From Pseudomonas rubra (GTDB taxonomy: Bacteria > Pseudomonadota > Gammaproteobacteria > Pseudomonadales > Pseudomonadaceae), in NCBI RefSeq assembly GCF_028656935.1, contig NZ_JAMDGZ010000048.1, positions 1-64,000 on the forward strand: a stretch of DNA of 64,000 bases, written 5' to 3'. Below, in pieces: positions 1 to 8,298 of the stretch. Both the position numbers and the translations under genes were made by a program. Each line of letters opens with the position of its first letter. The stretch's first letter is position 1. The notes under the pieces were generated by a model, which saw only the letters and a program-made list of their open reading frames with translations, did not search any database and was not told the origin of the DNA.

Positions 1-136
1 AGTTCGCCGGACGCTTACGCTTGATCATCCTCCAGAACCCAATGAGGCGCTCCGCAACCTCCTCGCGCTACGCTAAGCACTACCGATGGCATTCATAACT
101 CAACGTCGGCAAGTCGGTTGCAGCCACTCACTTCGG

Positions 137-784
137 CTACTGAGAGTCTTCGACGCCAGGCTCGCCCAGAACTGTCGGGTCGAACAGCCAGGAGTGATCA
201 GGATTTCGAGTACATCGCACAATGGTCGCTCGCTGCTCTTTTTTTCCAATATCCCGCAGCTTCAACACGCCATCGCATTTAGAGCATTTGCCCTCGATTT
301 TGGTCAGAAACACATCGCCTGCATTGTTCGACTCAATAGTGAGAAATTGAGACAGTCGTGTGAAGCGCTGACGGCTCAGGCCCATGCCCACCACTAGCGT
401 TACCATGCTGAATCCCATCAGGAATATCCAGAAGTACTGGGTTGTCGACTGCCATACGCTCCAGATACTGGCGATACTTCCCACCATTCCAAGAGCGCCT
501 GAGAATATTAGCCAAGCGGCTTTGACCGGATGCCCAGCAATCGTCAAAGGACGAGTTTTGACTCGATCAATGTAGGCCTGCGGCTCAGGATCACTTCGAC
601 TTGGTTCCAGATTGATCGTATTTCCGGTGAAAACGTTATGTTGACCAGCGTTGAAGCTGCGGTCGCCAGAGGTGGATACGTTGTGCTGGGTCGAGCCAGC
701 AAGGCTTTCTCCACACTGACTGCAGAACCGATCAAGCTTGTCGTGAGATGCGCTGCAATGGATGCAGTACATTTGTTGCTCCAT
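137..784 (-). CDS. Zinc-ribbon membrane protein, function unknown
   Basis: The 215-residue product begins with a classic zinc ribbon: CIHC at residues 7-10 paired with CSQC at 22-25, followed by GESL. A Ser/Asn/Thr-rich linker leads to two hydrophobic segments (about 88-112 and 117-136), so the protein should sit in the inner membrane. A second Cys pair (CSKC, about 166-169) and later Cys/His residues suggest another metal site near the C terminus. I do not recognise a function. It lies in the island cargo, 412 bp before gajA on the opposite strand, with no obvious partner. The ATG at 784 is the natural start because it directly precedes the zinc ribbon. Confidence 0.7.
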   Translation of the reverse strand: MEQQMYCIHCSASHDKLDRFCSQCGESLAGSTQHNVSTSGDRSFNAGQHNVFTGNTINLEPSRSDPEPQAYIDRVKTRPLTIAGHPVKAAWLIFSGALGMVGSIASIWSVWQSTTQYFWIFLMGFSMVTLVVGMGLSRQRFTRLSQFLTIESNNAGDVFLTKIEGKCSKCDGVLKLRDIGKKEQRATIVRCTRNPDHSWLFDPTVLGEPGVEDSQ

Positions 785-1196
785 TTGAGGCTGAAGAAGG
801 TCGGTGGAGGCAATGAGTCAGGCCATCACCGGGCATGTTCCATATGCTCTTTGGACACCTTTGAAATTGCAATCCTACTGGTTGCAGTTACCCATGTTCT
901 CCACCTTCCGTCACGATTCACGTCAACCACTTAATCAGCCGATGCCCCCTGTTCTAAAAGACTCAGTTCAAGAGCGTAATCCCTGTGGATTCAAGAAAAA
1001 CTCCCACGCTTGATCTGCTGTAGGAATTGAGATGGCCAAAATGGCGGGTGTCTTTTCGGGTGCGCACTGCTGGCTCTTTGATGCGTCGCGGGCTAGCATG
1101 ATTTTGCGAACTACATGTCCAAGATTATGGCCAAAATAACCGGATTCCATCGTCGACAGCCCCATAACAACGGTAGCAGGAAGCTCTCCGGCACTT
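785..1196. other. Non-coding or unassigned gap upstream of gajA
   Basis: This 412-bp stretch separates two divergently transcribed cargo genes and probably contains the promoters of both. The only candidate is a 65-codon minus-strand frame at 968-1165 with no homology that I recognise and only 31 bp from the gajA start. I do not call it. No convincing repeat or hairpin was seen. Confidence 0.4.
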
Positions 1197-2915
1197 ATGA
1201 AAATTGATTACGTTGAACTGAAGCGGTACCGAAACTTTGCTGACGCTCACATCAATCTGGCCAAAAACAGCTTGGTGATTGGAAGCAACGACGTCGGCAA
1301 AACGAACATGATCCATGCGTTGCGGCTTTTGCTGGACAAGAGTTTGTCGGACGCCGATATCGAACCGTCGACGCATGACTTCCATTGCGCTCAAGACGGC
1401 GCTCAGGCTGACTCGTTTTCTATCCGAATTGCCTTCTCCGAGGTGACTCAGGATGCAGTGCTCTCTCAGCTCAAGGGGCATGTCAGTGCCGATGGTTGCT
1501 TTTTCCTTGAGTTTCGAGGCTACAGCCCGGAATACCGCTATGAGATCGCTGCCGGCCATGATGCCGATGCGCTGGAGGTTATTCCCAGCCGCTTTTATCT
1601 AAAGTACCTGCATCTGAAGTACATCCATTCTCAGCGTGACCTTGTGCGATACATCCGCTCGGAGAAACGGCATTTGCTGCGCCTCGCTCAGGCCGCCCGC
1701 GGCCAGCCAGAGACGGAGGCCGATACTAAACAATTGCAGGCGCTCAATAAGCTACTGAAGTCTGTAAACGATGGGGTCAGGAGCCTGCACTACGTAGCTG
1801 AAGCGACTAAAGACCTCAACGATGAATTGAAGGCGCTCTCCCACCATCATGCTGGGTACAACGTGTCTCTAGATACCGGGGCGATCGGCATCGAACAATT
1901 CATCGAACAGTTGGAGTTGGGAGCAAGCACCAACGGTTCGCGGGTGATGCTCGGTGGTGACGGTCGTAACAACCAGATTTTGCTCGCCTTGTGGAAAGCC
2001 AAAAGCGTGCTTGAGCACGATCAGAATAGCGAGGTAGTGATCTATTGCGTTGAAGAGCCTGAAGCGCATCTGCACCCTCATCAGCAGCGCAAACTGGCGA
2101 GCTATCTCATCAGTTCGCTTCCCGGCCAGACCATTGTCACCTCGCACTCTCCACAGATCGCCGCAAGCTATCGGCCTGACTCCATCGTCCGGCTGCTACG
2201 AGACAATGGTGCGTCCCGCGCTGCCAGTCAGGGCTGCTCTGCCTGCATCGACGACGCATGGACAGGGCTTGGCTACCGAATCAGTATCCTTCCTGCGGAG
2301 GCGTTTTTTGCCTCGGCAGTCATGCTGGTCGAGGGCCCGTCCGAAATGCTGTTTTATGCCGCATTGGCACGAGCTCATCAGATCGATCTTGATCACCGCA
2401 ACGTATCGCTATTGTCCGTCGATGGCGTTGCATTTCAGGTTTACAAACGCGTGTTGGACGCCTTGGAAATTCCATGGGCCATGCGAACCGACAATGACAT
2501 CTCCAATATCCTCCTAGGTCCTCAGGGAGCACAGGTGATACATCGGCATGTGGCGGGTATCAACCGTGCTCTTTCGCTAGCGGGGATGCCTTCCCAGCCT
2601 CACCGCCCAGTGCCATATGATCATGCGGCCTGCCAAGCCGATGGCAATTGGCAAGCGGTGAGTGCCGCTGTCGCCCCTTTTGGTATCTATCTCTCGAAAG
2701 TCGATCTAGAGAACGACATCGCCATTGAGCTACCGGCGCTGCTGGCAGGTTTTAAAGGCTATACACTGCCTGAAGCTATTGCATACCTTCAGGGCAAGAA
2801 GGCTATCCGCATGCAGGAATTCCTTGAGGACTGCGGGGATCAGCTCATCGCACCAGTGCAAGGGGATTTGTTGAAGCCGCTGATGTACTGCCTCAACGCT
2901 GCCGAGCAGGCTTAG
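1197..2915 (+). CDS. gajA: Gabija nuclease subunit GajA (OLD-family ATPase-TOPRIM)
   Basis: In Gabija, GajA is a sequence-specific DNA nicking nuclease held inactive by nucleotides and released when phage replication depletes NTP/dNTP. The 572-residue product has the family architecture: a RecF/SMC-type ATPase head with Walker A GSNDVGKT (residues 29-36), Walker B VIYCVEEPE (about 281-289) and the H-loop TSHSP (315-319), then a TOPRIM domain with LVEGPSE (catalytic Glu379), SVDG (Asp409) and TDND (431-434). Length is close to characterised GajA (about 580). AGGAAG lies 13 bp before the ATG. The stop overlaps the start region of the UvrD-like gene that follows, and this pairing makes it Gabija rather than a solitary OLD nuclease. 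The GajA-GajB complex was not tested here. Confidence 0.88.
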   Translation: MKIDYVELKRYRNFADAHINLAKNSLVIGSNDVGKTNMIHALRLLLDKSLSDADIEPSTHDFHCAQDGAQADSFSIRIAFSEVTQDAVLSQLKGHVSADGCFFLEFRGYSPEYRYEIAAGHDADALEVIPSRFYLKYLHLKYIHSQRDLVRYIRSEKRHLLRLAQAARGQPETEADTKQLQALNKLLKSVNDGVRSLHYVAEATKDLNDELKALSHHHAGYNVSLDTGAIGIEQFIEQLELGASTNGSRVMLGGDGRNNQILLALWKAKSVLEHDQNSEVVIYCVEEPEAHLHPHQQRKLASYLISSLPGQTIVTSHSPQIAASYRPDSIVRLLRDNGASRAASQGCSACIDDAWTGLGYRISILPAEAFFASAVMLVEGPSEMLFYAALARAHQIDLDHRNVSLLSVDGVAFQVYKRVLDALEIPWAMRTDNDISNILLGPQGAQVIHRHVAGINRALSLAGMPSQPHRPVPYDHAACQADGNWQAVSAAVAPFGIYLSKVDLENDIAIELPALLAGFKGYTLPEAIAYLQGKKAIRMQEFLEDCGDQLIAPVQGDLLKPLMYCLNAAEQA

Positions 2916-4546
2916 TGATGACCATCTTCAAACCCAGTCCGGAGCAAGAGCAGGCCATTGAGTTTGTGGGCGACATGGTTGTCGTGGCGCGTCCCGGCAG
3001 TGGTAAAACCAGTGTCCTTTCCCGCAAGGTTCGCCACCTTGTATCAGAGTTGCGTCCCTATCAAGGCATCATCGCCATCTCGTTCACGAACAAAGCAAGT
3101 GATGAGCTGGAGCGCCGTTGCAAAGCCGACGCTTTTGATGTGAAAAGCTCGTTTTTCGGCACGATCGATGACTTCTGCCTGCGCGAGATCGTCTTTCCGT
3201 TCGCGCGACAGTTGATGCCTGTCGCCACCGACGTAAAGACCGCCAAGCTCCGGGAACTGCCTGAAGCGGTGACGCTAACGCTGCCGGAAATTCTGATCCA
3301 GGACGCGACTGTTACCAAAACAGCCGATTTCCTGCCTTTCCTGCATGAGGCGTTGGTGCAGGGGTTCGTCCCGCTTGAAGCTGTGGGCATGCTGGCTCGC
3401 TACATAATCGAACAGTCTCCGGCTTGTCAGAAATATCTCACGGCCCGGTATCGCGCGGTGTACATCGACGAATATCAGGACAGCGGACATTTCCAGCATG
3501 AGTTGTTTTTGAGGCTCAAGTCTCTGGGGTTAATGGCTGTTGCGGTTGGCGATAGCGATCAGTCGATTTATGGGTTCGCGCACAAGGACCCTAGGTACCT
3601 ACTTGAGCTAACGGCGCACGGCAGTGGCTTTGCACCCTTTGCCATTACTACGAACTTTCGCAGCCACCCATCGATCAACGATTTCGCACTTCGATTGCTT
3701 GATCCGAACCACCCTATCGCTCCGACAAACGATATGCGGGTGTTCATTAAGACAGTCGTAGGTGATCAAAGAGCGATTGGGATTTGGTTGAAAACTGCTA
3801 TTCCGCACCTCATGCAGTACTACCAAGTTGCTTCGGCCGACAAGGTCGCAATTTTGTGTCGGCATCAGCATTCTGCGCGCTTGATTGCTGACAATTTGGA
3901 GCTTACTCACCGCCTCGTCGAGGATAGCCCTTTCGAAGCTACGTTGGCTGCTGAGGCAAGCCTTTTCTCGGATTTACTGCGGCTGCGTTACGACCCTCAG
4001 ATGACTGCCGAGGCGTTGATTGATCGAGCGAATTTGCCCAAGCTCGCCACCCACGAACGGCGTGCGGTTCGTAGAGCAATACTGAGTTGCAGATCCTGTC
4101 TTGAATGCCACCTGGTCCAGACAGTGGTGGATGCCGCCACATGCCTGCTGGGACATCAGCCATCAGCGGATGGAGCAATGGAGCTTGGAGTCATTTGTGG
4201 GGATGCCAACAAACTCCGATGGTTTCAAAGATCCGATGATGCCGCCATTCAGATCATGACGCTGCATAAAGCCAAAGGGTTGGAATTCGAACTGGTTTTT
4301 CATGCTGATCTCTACGATCACGTGATCCCGACACGTCTTTATCCGCCGGGTGCATACGGTCAAGTTATTTTCCAGGATGAAATCCAGTGCCTAAATCTGC
4401 ATTACGTGGGAATCACCCGTGCAATCAAAGCTTGCGTGTTGATGACATCGAGTTTTCGCTTTAACACGCGGGGAGAAGTCAAGAATGGCTCACCATCCCA
4501 GTTCATTGGCAGAAATGGAGCAAACGCGATACCGCTCACTTGGTAA
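2915..4546 (+). CDS. gajB: Gabija helicase-like subunit GajB (UvrD/Rep family)
   Basis: The 543-residue superfamily-1 helicase-like protein has Walker A RPGSGKT (26-32), a Q-motif-like SPEQEQAI before it, motif Ia SFTNKASDE, motif II DEYQD (185-189), motif III GDSDQSIYGF, motif V LHKAKGLEF and motif VI YVGITRA. It is shorter than housekeeping UvrD/Rep (about 670-720, compare rep in this window), as expected for GajB, which lacks most accessory subdomains. In Gabija it assembles around GajA and is thought to be activated by DNA ends. The possible GTG start overlaps the gajA TAG; an ATG follows at 2918, one codon later. The two genes are therefore translationally coupled. Confidence 0.87.
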   Translation: MMTIFKPSPEQEQAIEFVGDMVVVARPGSGKTSVLSRKVRHLVSELRPYQGIIAISFTNKASDELERRCKADAFDVKSSFFGTIDDFCLREIVFPFARQLMPVATDVKTAKLRELPEAVTLTLPEILIQDATVTKTADFLPFLHEALVQGFVPLEAVGMLARYIIEQSPACQKYLTARYRAVYIDEYQDSGHFQHELFLRLKSLGLMAVAVGDSDQSIYGFAHKDPRYLLELTAHGSGFAPFAITTNFRSHPSINDFALRLLDPNHPIAPTNDMRVFIKTVVGDQRAIGIWLKTAIPHLMQYYQVASADKVAILCRHQHSARLIADNLELTHRLVEDSPFEATLAAEASLFSDLLRLRYDPQMTAEALIDRANLPKLATHERRAVRRAILSCRSCLECHLVQTVVDAATCLLGHQPSADGAMELGVICGDANKLRWFQRSDDAAIQIMTLHKAKGLEFELVFHADLYDHVIPTRLYPPGAYGQVIFQDEIQCLNLHYVGITRAIKACVLMTSSFRFNTRGEVKNGSPSQFIGRNGANAIPLTW

Positions 4547-4555
4547 ACACGATAT

Positions 4556-4584
4556 CTCGACAGCGCTCCAACAGCGCTGTCGAG
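4556..4584. terminator. Perfect 12-bp hairpin between convergent gajB and komC
   Basis: CTCGACAGCGCT (4556-4567) and AGCGCTGTCGAG (4573-4584) form a perfect stem with a five-base loop, 10 bp after the gajB stop. No U-run follows on the plus strand, so it may be a weak terminator, a transcript-end stabiliser or a two-way block between the convergent operons. Confidence 0.5.
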
Positions 4585-4776
4585 GTGCTTGGTGCATGCT
4601 CGTACTTTACGCAGTGATCGCCTGGCGAGGACCATCGGCCGCGCCAGTGTTCCCATCCGTGCGCCATATCCCTAGGAGCCAAAAAGCACCAGTGGTAACG
4701 TGCCTCTGGCGATGGTAAGAATTCCCATGCCCTGCGCGTAACATGGCTGCTCGGAGAAAGAATGAGCGATCCTTGG

Positions 4777-5589
4777 TTACCGCGTTGTGCCAGACTCGTC
4801 CACCAATTGCCGGAGAAAATCGGTTAGTGCCTGTTTCGGATCGTCTTCCTCGGAAATGATCATTTCGATGCCCCATTGCCCGAGCACTTCCTTAGCAACC
4901 GGATTTGGGCGGTTGGTCAAGAAATAAGACTTAGGGCGGGTGGATGCAAGGGAGGAGTGGCCCCACATCTGGGTCAACCTAGAGAACATCAGACGGATGT
5001 TGATATCACTTAGGCTGTATCCAATGAACAGTACCGAGTTGCAGAGGACATCGTGACTGAGCTTGATGTCGAGCGGGGAGTCGTAATTCAACCGTTGAAA
5101 GTAACTGGTTTCGCCCAAAACTATCGTGGCGTCGTCGTCAAAGTCGCCATGGAACTTGATGATCTGACGGCGGCCCTCTGATGTATTGGCGAGGTCGGCC
5201 ACGTTGGCAATCCTGTCATACGCAACGCCAAAGGCCTTGTGGGCCAGCTCCAGCCAACGGTCATAGTTTGTGGTGTAAATCCGCGAGAATTGTCCCTCGG
5301 CTATCAAACGATGGATATCGGACTGAGTGACATCGGTGGTAGTTTTGTGCCATTCGCGGTCCATCCAACTGCGAAGGGCTCCCAGGCTGCCTTTTTTCTT
5401 TATGTAGTACTCTGCTAGGGCTAATGGTGTGCCGTAGGTGGCGAAAATCTTGGGGTCGTACCCTAACTCTCTCGCGATGTGCGCAATCAGCTCGTCCCAG
5501 GTAGGCAACTTAAGATTGGCGGAAACGCCGGCGCCGACGAATAGCATCAATTTGTTGGTGCAGTAGGCCTGCAGCAATTCGGCGTTCAT
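4777..5589 (-). CDS. komC: SIR2-like NADase effector, Kongming subunit KomC
   Basis: The 270-residue protein is a SIR2-like Rossmann domain: GAGVS at 19-23 (NAD-binding loop), TTNYD at 106-110, the catalytic-type HGD at 147-149 and FIGYSLSD near 205. Defence SIR2 domains of this type hydrolyse NAD+ rather than deacetylate proteins. It is the last gene of an operon with an adenosine deaminase and a HAM1-like gene, overlapping the latter by ATGA and preceded by GAGGT. The same three-gene set is known as Kongming, in which dITP activates the KomB-KomC NADase and the infected cell dies. Function is inferred from family and context. Confidence 0.82.
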   Translation of the reverse strand: MNAELLQAYCTNKLMLFVGAGVSANLKLPTWDELIAHIARELGYDPKIFATYGTPLALAEYYIKKKGSLGALRSWMDREWHKTTTDVTQSDIHRLIAEGQFSRIYTTNYDRWLELAHKAFGVAYDRIANVADLANTSEGRRQIIKFHGDFDDDATIVLGETSYFQRLNYDSPLDIKLSHDVLCNSVLFIGYSLSDINIRLMFSRLTQMWGHSSLASTRPKSYFLTNRPNPVAKEVLGQWGIEMIISEEDDPKQALTDFLRQLVDESGTTR

Positions 5590-6146
5590 CGTGGACCTCT
5601 TGCGGTTTTCAGGTGGGCGGCGAACTGGTCCAAAGCTTTGCGACGCATAGAAATGTCGTCCTTGGCGGCACCCATTTCAGCGAAGGTTTGGGTGGAACCA
5701 TCTGGCACGAACACGCAGTCCCATTGAAACTCCTTCGAGCCGGCCGGCAAAGGGGGCACCGTGCCATCGATGGCGCCTTCGAACAAATAGATTTCACATC
5801 CATCACAGTACCCCAGCACCGTTTTCGCCGTGACTGCGGTCTCCCCAAGCCCCGCAACGAGGGCAGCGAAACGATCCGCTTCCAGCCGGTCCCAAAAAAT
5901 TTGGGTCAGGCCTGCCGGCAACCCATTGAGACCCTTCAGGTACAGGCCAGTGTGCTCGATGAACAGTGGGTGACCGATCGCCTGAAACGCTTTGATCAAC
6001 TTATCTCTTACCAAGCGCTCGACATCTTCAGTTTGTAATTCCTCGATCTTCCGTGCCACCGGCACGATTTCCACGCCAACGGGACCAAGAATGCGCTGAA
6101 CTTCGGCAATCTTGTGCTGATTGCCGGACATAAAACGAATTTTCAA
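5586..6146 (-). CDS. komB: HAM1/RdgB-like nucleotide-binding protein, Kongming subunit KomB
   Basis: The 186-residue protein has the ITPase/RdgB fold signature: SGNxxKxxE at 7-15, HTGLYLKGLNGLP at about 65-77 and FxWDxxFVPDG at 140-150. Key catalytic positions are altered: the family's (E/D)DSGL/EDTGL motif reads EHTGL, with His65 where the essential Asp should be, and the base-recognition SHR motif reads SMR (166-168). It is thus probably a dITP/ITP-binding sensor rather than an active pyrophosphatase, in line with KomB's role as the ligand-sensing partner of KomC. It starts at TTG, whose TTGA overlaps the deaminase stop, with AGAGGAT upstream. No ATG lies before the SGN motif. Confidence 0.8.
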   Translation of the reverse strand: MKIRFMSGNQHKIAEVQRILGPVGVEIVPVARKIEELQTEDVERLVRDKLIKAFQAIGHPLFIEHTGLYLKGLNGLPAGLTQIFWDRLEADRFAALVAGLGETAVTAKTVLGYCDGCEIYLFEGAIDGTVPPLPAGSKEFQWDCVFVPDGSTQTFAEMGAAKDDISMRRKALDQFAAHLKTARGPR

Positions 6147-7192
6147 CTCAGATCCTCTAGGAAGGAATAGCGTTTGGCGGTCGCAAACTGCTGGGCTAGC
6201 TCATCCGCAGTGAGACCTTCGGCCATGGCAACTGCGTAATCATCCGCCAAACCACGCTGATGGATGGCTGGATTGTCTGAACAAATAACAAAGGGTACTC
6301 CGCGTCGGCGGAACTCCTGCAGAGGGTGGGCCTGGTCGGCAGGAACCGCGCCGGTTAGTCGGTTGCTGATCGGGCAGACCTCGATGCAGATGTCCCGAGC
6401 AGCAAGCATTTCCAGCAAGGCAGGGTCTTGGCTAGCGGCTGTGCCATGACCAATGCGGTCGGCGGCAAACAGTTCGACGGCGGCCCTGACGTTATCCACG
6501 CGTCCAGTTTCGCCCGCATGGATAGTTACGCCAAGGCCAAAGCGCTCCTTGGCCTCGCGGAACAACGATGGCAATTCTGCAGGATATGGGATCTCCTCAT
6601 CGCCGGCGAGATCAAGCCCTACAATATCGTCTGGCTCTCCTAGATCGCGATAAGCCTGAAGCAAGGTAGCTAGGTTAACCGCAGCGTAGTCGCCGCGCGT
6701 TACCGTCATGATCAGCCCGCAACGCATGCCATAGCGCTCCGCCGCATGACGGGTCGACTCTATGAGGCGTTCCAACGCCTGTGTGGCTGAGCATCGTTGG
6801 AGCGTTGACAAATACAGCACGCTGCTGCGCAACTCGACAAAACGGATTCCGTTCGCGGCGAGGCTGGTGACCACTGCCTGGGAAATTACATCTAGATTCT
6901 CGCGCTTTTTCGGAATTAGTCGCAGCACCTGCCAAGGCCTCAGGTAGGTGGCCAGGGATGTGCAGGGCGAGCTACGAAGTAGGTCCTCCTCAATCACGAA
7001 ACCGGGTGGCAGCGCCGTTGCTTCGTCTCTCAGGATCTCGCGGATGGTCGCTGCTGGAATCGCGCCGTTCATGTGGACATGGAGCTCCCCGCGATCGAGG
7101 GTTAGAGTTGCCGGCACGGGGGCAGGGAGCGCACCGAGGCGGGGATGGCTGTCACCCAGCGAACGCGCGTAGTCATATGGGCACTGGTTCAA
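6143..7192 (-). CDS. komA: Adenosine-deaminase-family enzyme, Kongming subunit KomA
   Basis: The 349-residue metal-dependent deaminase carries all zinc and catalytic motifs: HVH at 38-40, HAGE at 225-228, the catalytic-type His in RIGHG (about 247-250) and SDNP at 305-308. In Kongming, KomA deaminates the deoxyadenine nucleotide so that, with phage nucleotide kinases, dITP accumulates as an alarm signal. It is the first gene of the operon, with komB and komC following by 4-base overlaps. Translation most likely starts at TTG (7190-7192), preceded by AAAAGGACCT, because the first in-frame ATG lies inside the metal-binding region. A purine-salvage deaminase is the alternative, but the two partner genes argue against it. 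RADAR is excluded because no RdrA ATPase is present. Confidence 0.83.
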   Translation of the reverse strand: MNQCPYDYARSLGDSHPRLGALPAPVPATLTLDRGELHVHMNGAIPAATIREILRDEATALPPGFVIEEDLLRSSPCTSLATYLRPWQVLRLIPKKRENLDVISQAVVTSLAANGIRFVELRSSVLYLSTLQRCSATQALERLIESTRHAAERYGMRCGLIMTVTRGDYAAVNLATLLQAYRDLGEPDDIVGLDLAGDEEIPYPAELPSLFREAKERFGLGVTIHAGETGRVDNVRAAVELFAADRIGHGTAASQDPALLEMLAARDICIEVCPISNRLTGAVPADQAHPLQEFRRRGVPFVICSDNPAIHQRGLADDYAVAMAEGLTADELAQQFATAKRYSFLEDLS

Positions 7193-7473
7193 GCGAGGTC
7201 CTTTTCTCGTCGGCGTTTAGGGCAGGAGGGAGAATCCTACCTGCTGGTAGAGGTGGGGCACCAGCCAGTTGCTGGGGGGGGCGATGGGGCTGGCCGTTAT
7301 CGACCGGTTGAATCCACAGCCAAAAGCGGTCAGGCACGACAGGTAGAGTCGACCCAGAGCTTACGCTCGGCAGCATCATTATCGTGTCTGGAGTGGGACG
7401 GAGTTATGCAGAAACCTCTACTACCGGTTTATGAAAAAATCCATCTATCCGTTATGCATCAAGGGTACAAGGC

Positions 7474-8298
7474 ATGAAAATCTCTGAAACCTCCACAGAT
7501 TATGAGAAGTTGGCTCAGAAAATTTATGAGGAGATCCTTGCTCTTCAGGGCGTAGAAAATATTGACGTAAGACATAACGTGAAAATCAAGGGTAAGTCTG
7601 GCGTCGAACACCAAATAGATGTTTTTTGGGAATACAAATACGCGGGAATAGCCCACCGGATACTCATAGAATGCAAGCACTATAGCCACGCAGTCAGTTT
7701 GTTGCACGTTAGAAACCTACATGGGCTTACAGCAGACATCCCCAATAGCACAGGAATAATAGTTACAACCATAGGCTTTCAATCTGGCGCCAAAGAGTAC
7801 GCGGAATTTTACGAAATCGGCCTCAAACTGATTAGAAAGCCTCGGGGAGAGGATTGGAATGGCTTTATCCAAATAGTCAATATTCAAATTAAATTCCTCA
7901 GAAATCATTACATTGATTTCAAAGTGTCGTATGACGGAAAGGATCAAGCAACGAGGGATATTGTTGAGCAAGATCCATCGGTAATGTCTACCAACTCAGC
8001 TGAAATAGTTGTCAGAGACGAGGGTCATGAACCCTGTGCTTTTAATTTATGGCTTGATCGGCATGTCCTGTCAGGATCTGATGGCTTTGGTGTTGAATGC
8101 GAGACAACACTGCTTCCTGAGAAGTCTTATCTCGTAACTCCAGACAATCGAGAATTAAAGCTAGGTAAAGTCGTGGTTACGTATTTGTCTACGCAGCTCG
8201 AACAAGACCTTGAAGTTGACGCTATGAATCTTGTAGAGGCGGTACTGCAAGATTTCAGCAGTGGAGAAGTTGAGCACATGCATCATAAAAATTCTTAA
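7474..8298 (+). CDS. Mrr-like restriction endonuclease (PD-(D/E)xK)
   Basis: The 274-residue protein has an N-terminal restriction-endonuclease fold: an amphipathic helix, then Gln-Ile-Asp (QID, about 47-49) and the core ECK (about 66-68) in LIECKHY, which is the D...ExK catalytic triad of the Mrr family. The C-terminal 130 residues are not recognised and may bind substrate or a partner. It is divergent from komA (281 bp apart) and has no methylase or helicase partner, so it is either a solitary type IV-like nuclease acting on modified DNA or a separate cargo unit. The ATG at 7474 is preceded by AAGGG. Codons are more AT-rich than in the kom operon, suggesting a different origin. Confidence 0.7.
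   Translation: MKISETSTDYEKLAQKIYEEILALQGVENIDVRHNVKIKGKSGVEHQIDVFWEYKYAGIAHRILIECKHYSHAVSLLHVRNLHGLTADIPNSTGIIVTTIGFQSGAKEYAEFYEIGLKLIRKPRGEDWNGFIQIVNIQIKFLRNHYIDFKVSYDGKDQATRDIVEQDPSVMSTNSAEIVVRDEGHEPCAFNLWLDRHVLSGSDGFGVECETTLLPEKSYLVTPDNRELKLGKVVVTYLSTQLEQDLEVDAMNLVEAVLQDFSSGEVEHMHHKNS

Noticed and set aside
968..1165. 65-codon minus-strand frame upstream of gajA
   Set aside because: No recognisable domain, no clear ribosome-binding site, and it leaves only 31 bp for the gajA promoter region.
6143..7192. RADAR adenosine deaminase
   Set aside because: No RdrA-type ATPase is adjacent, the protein is far shorter than RdrB, and the HAM1 and SIR2 partners fit Kongming.
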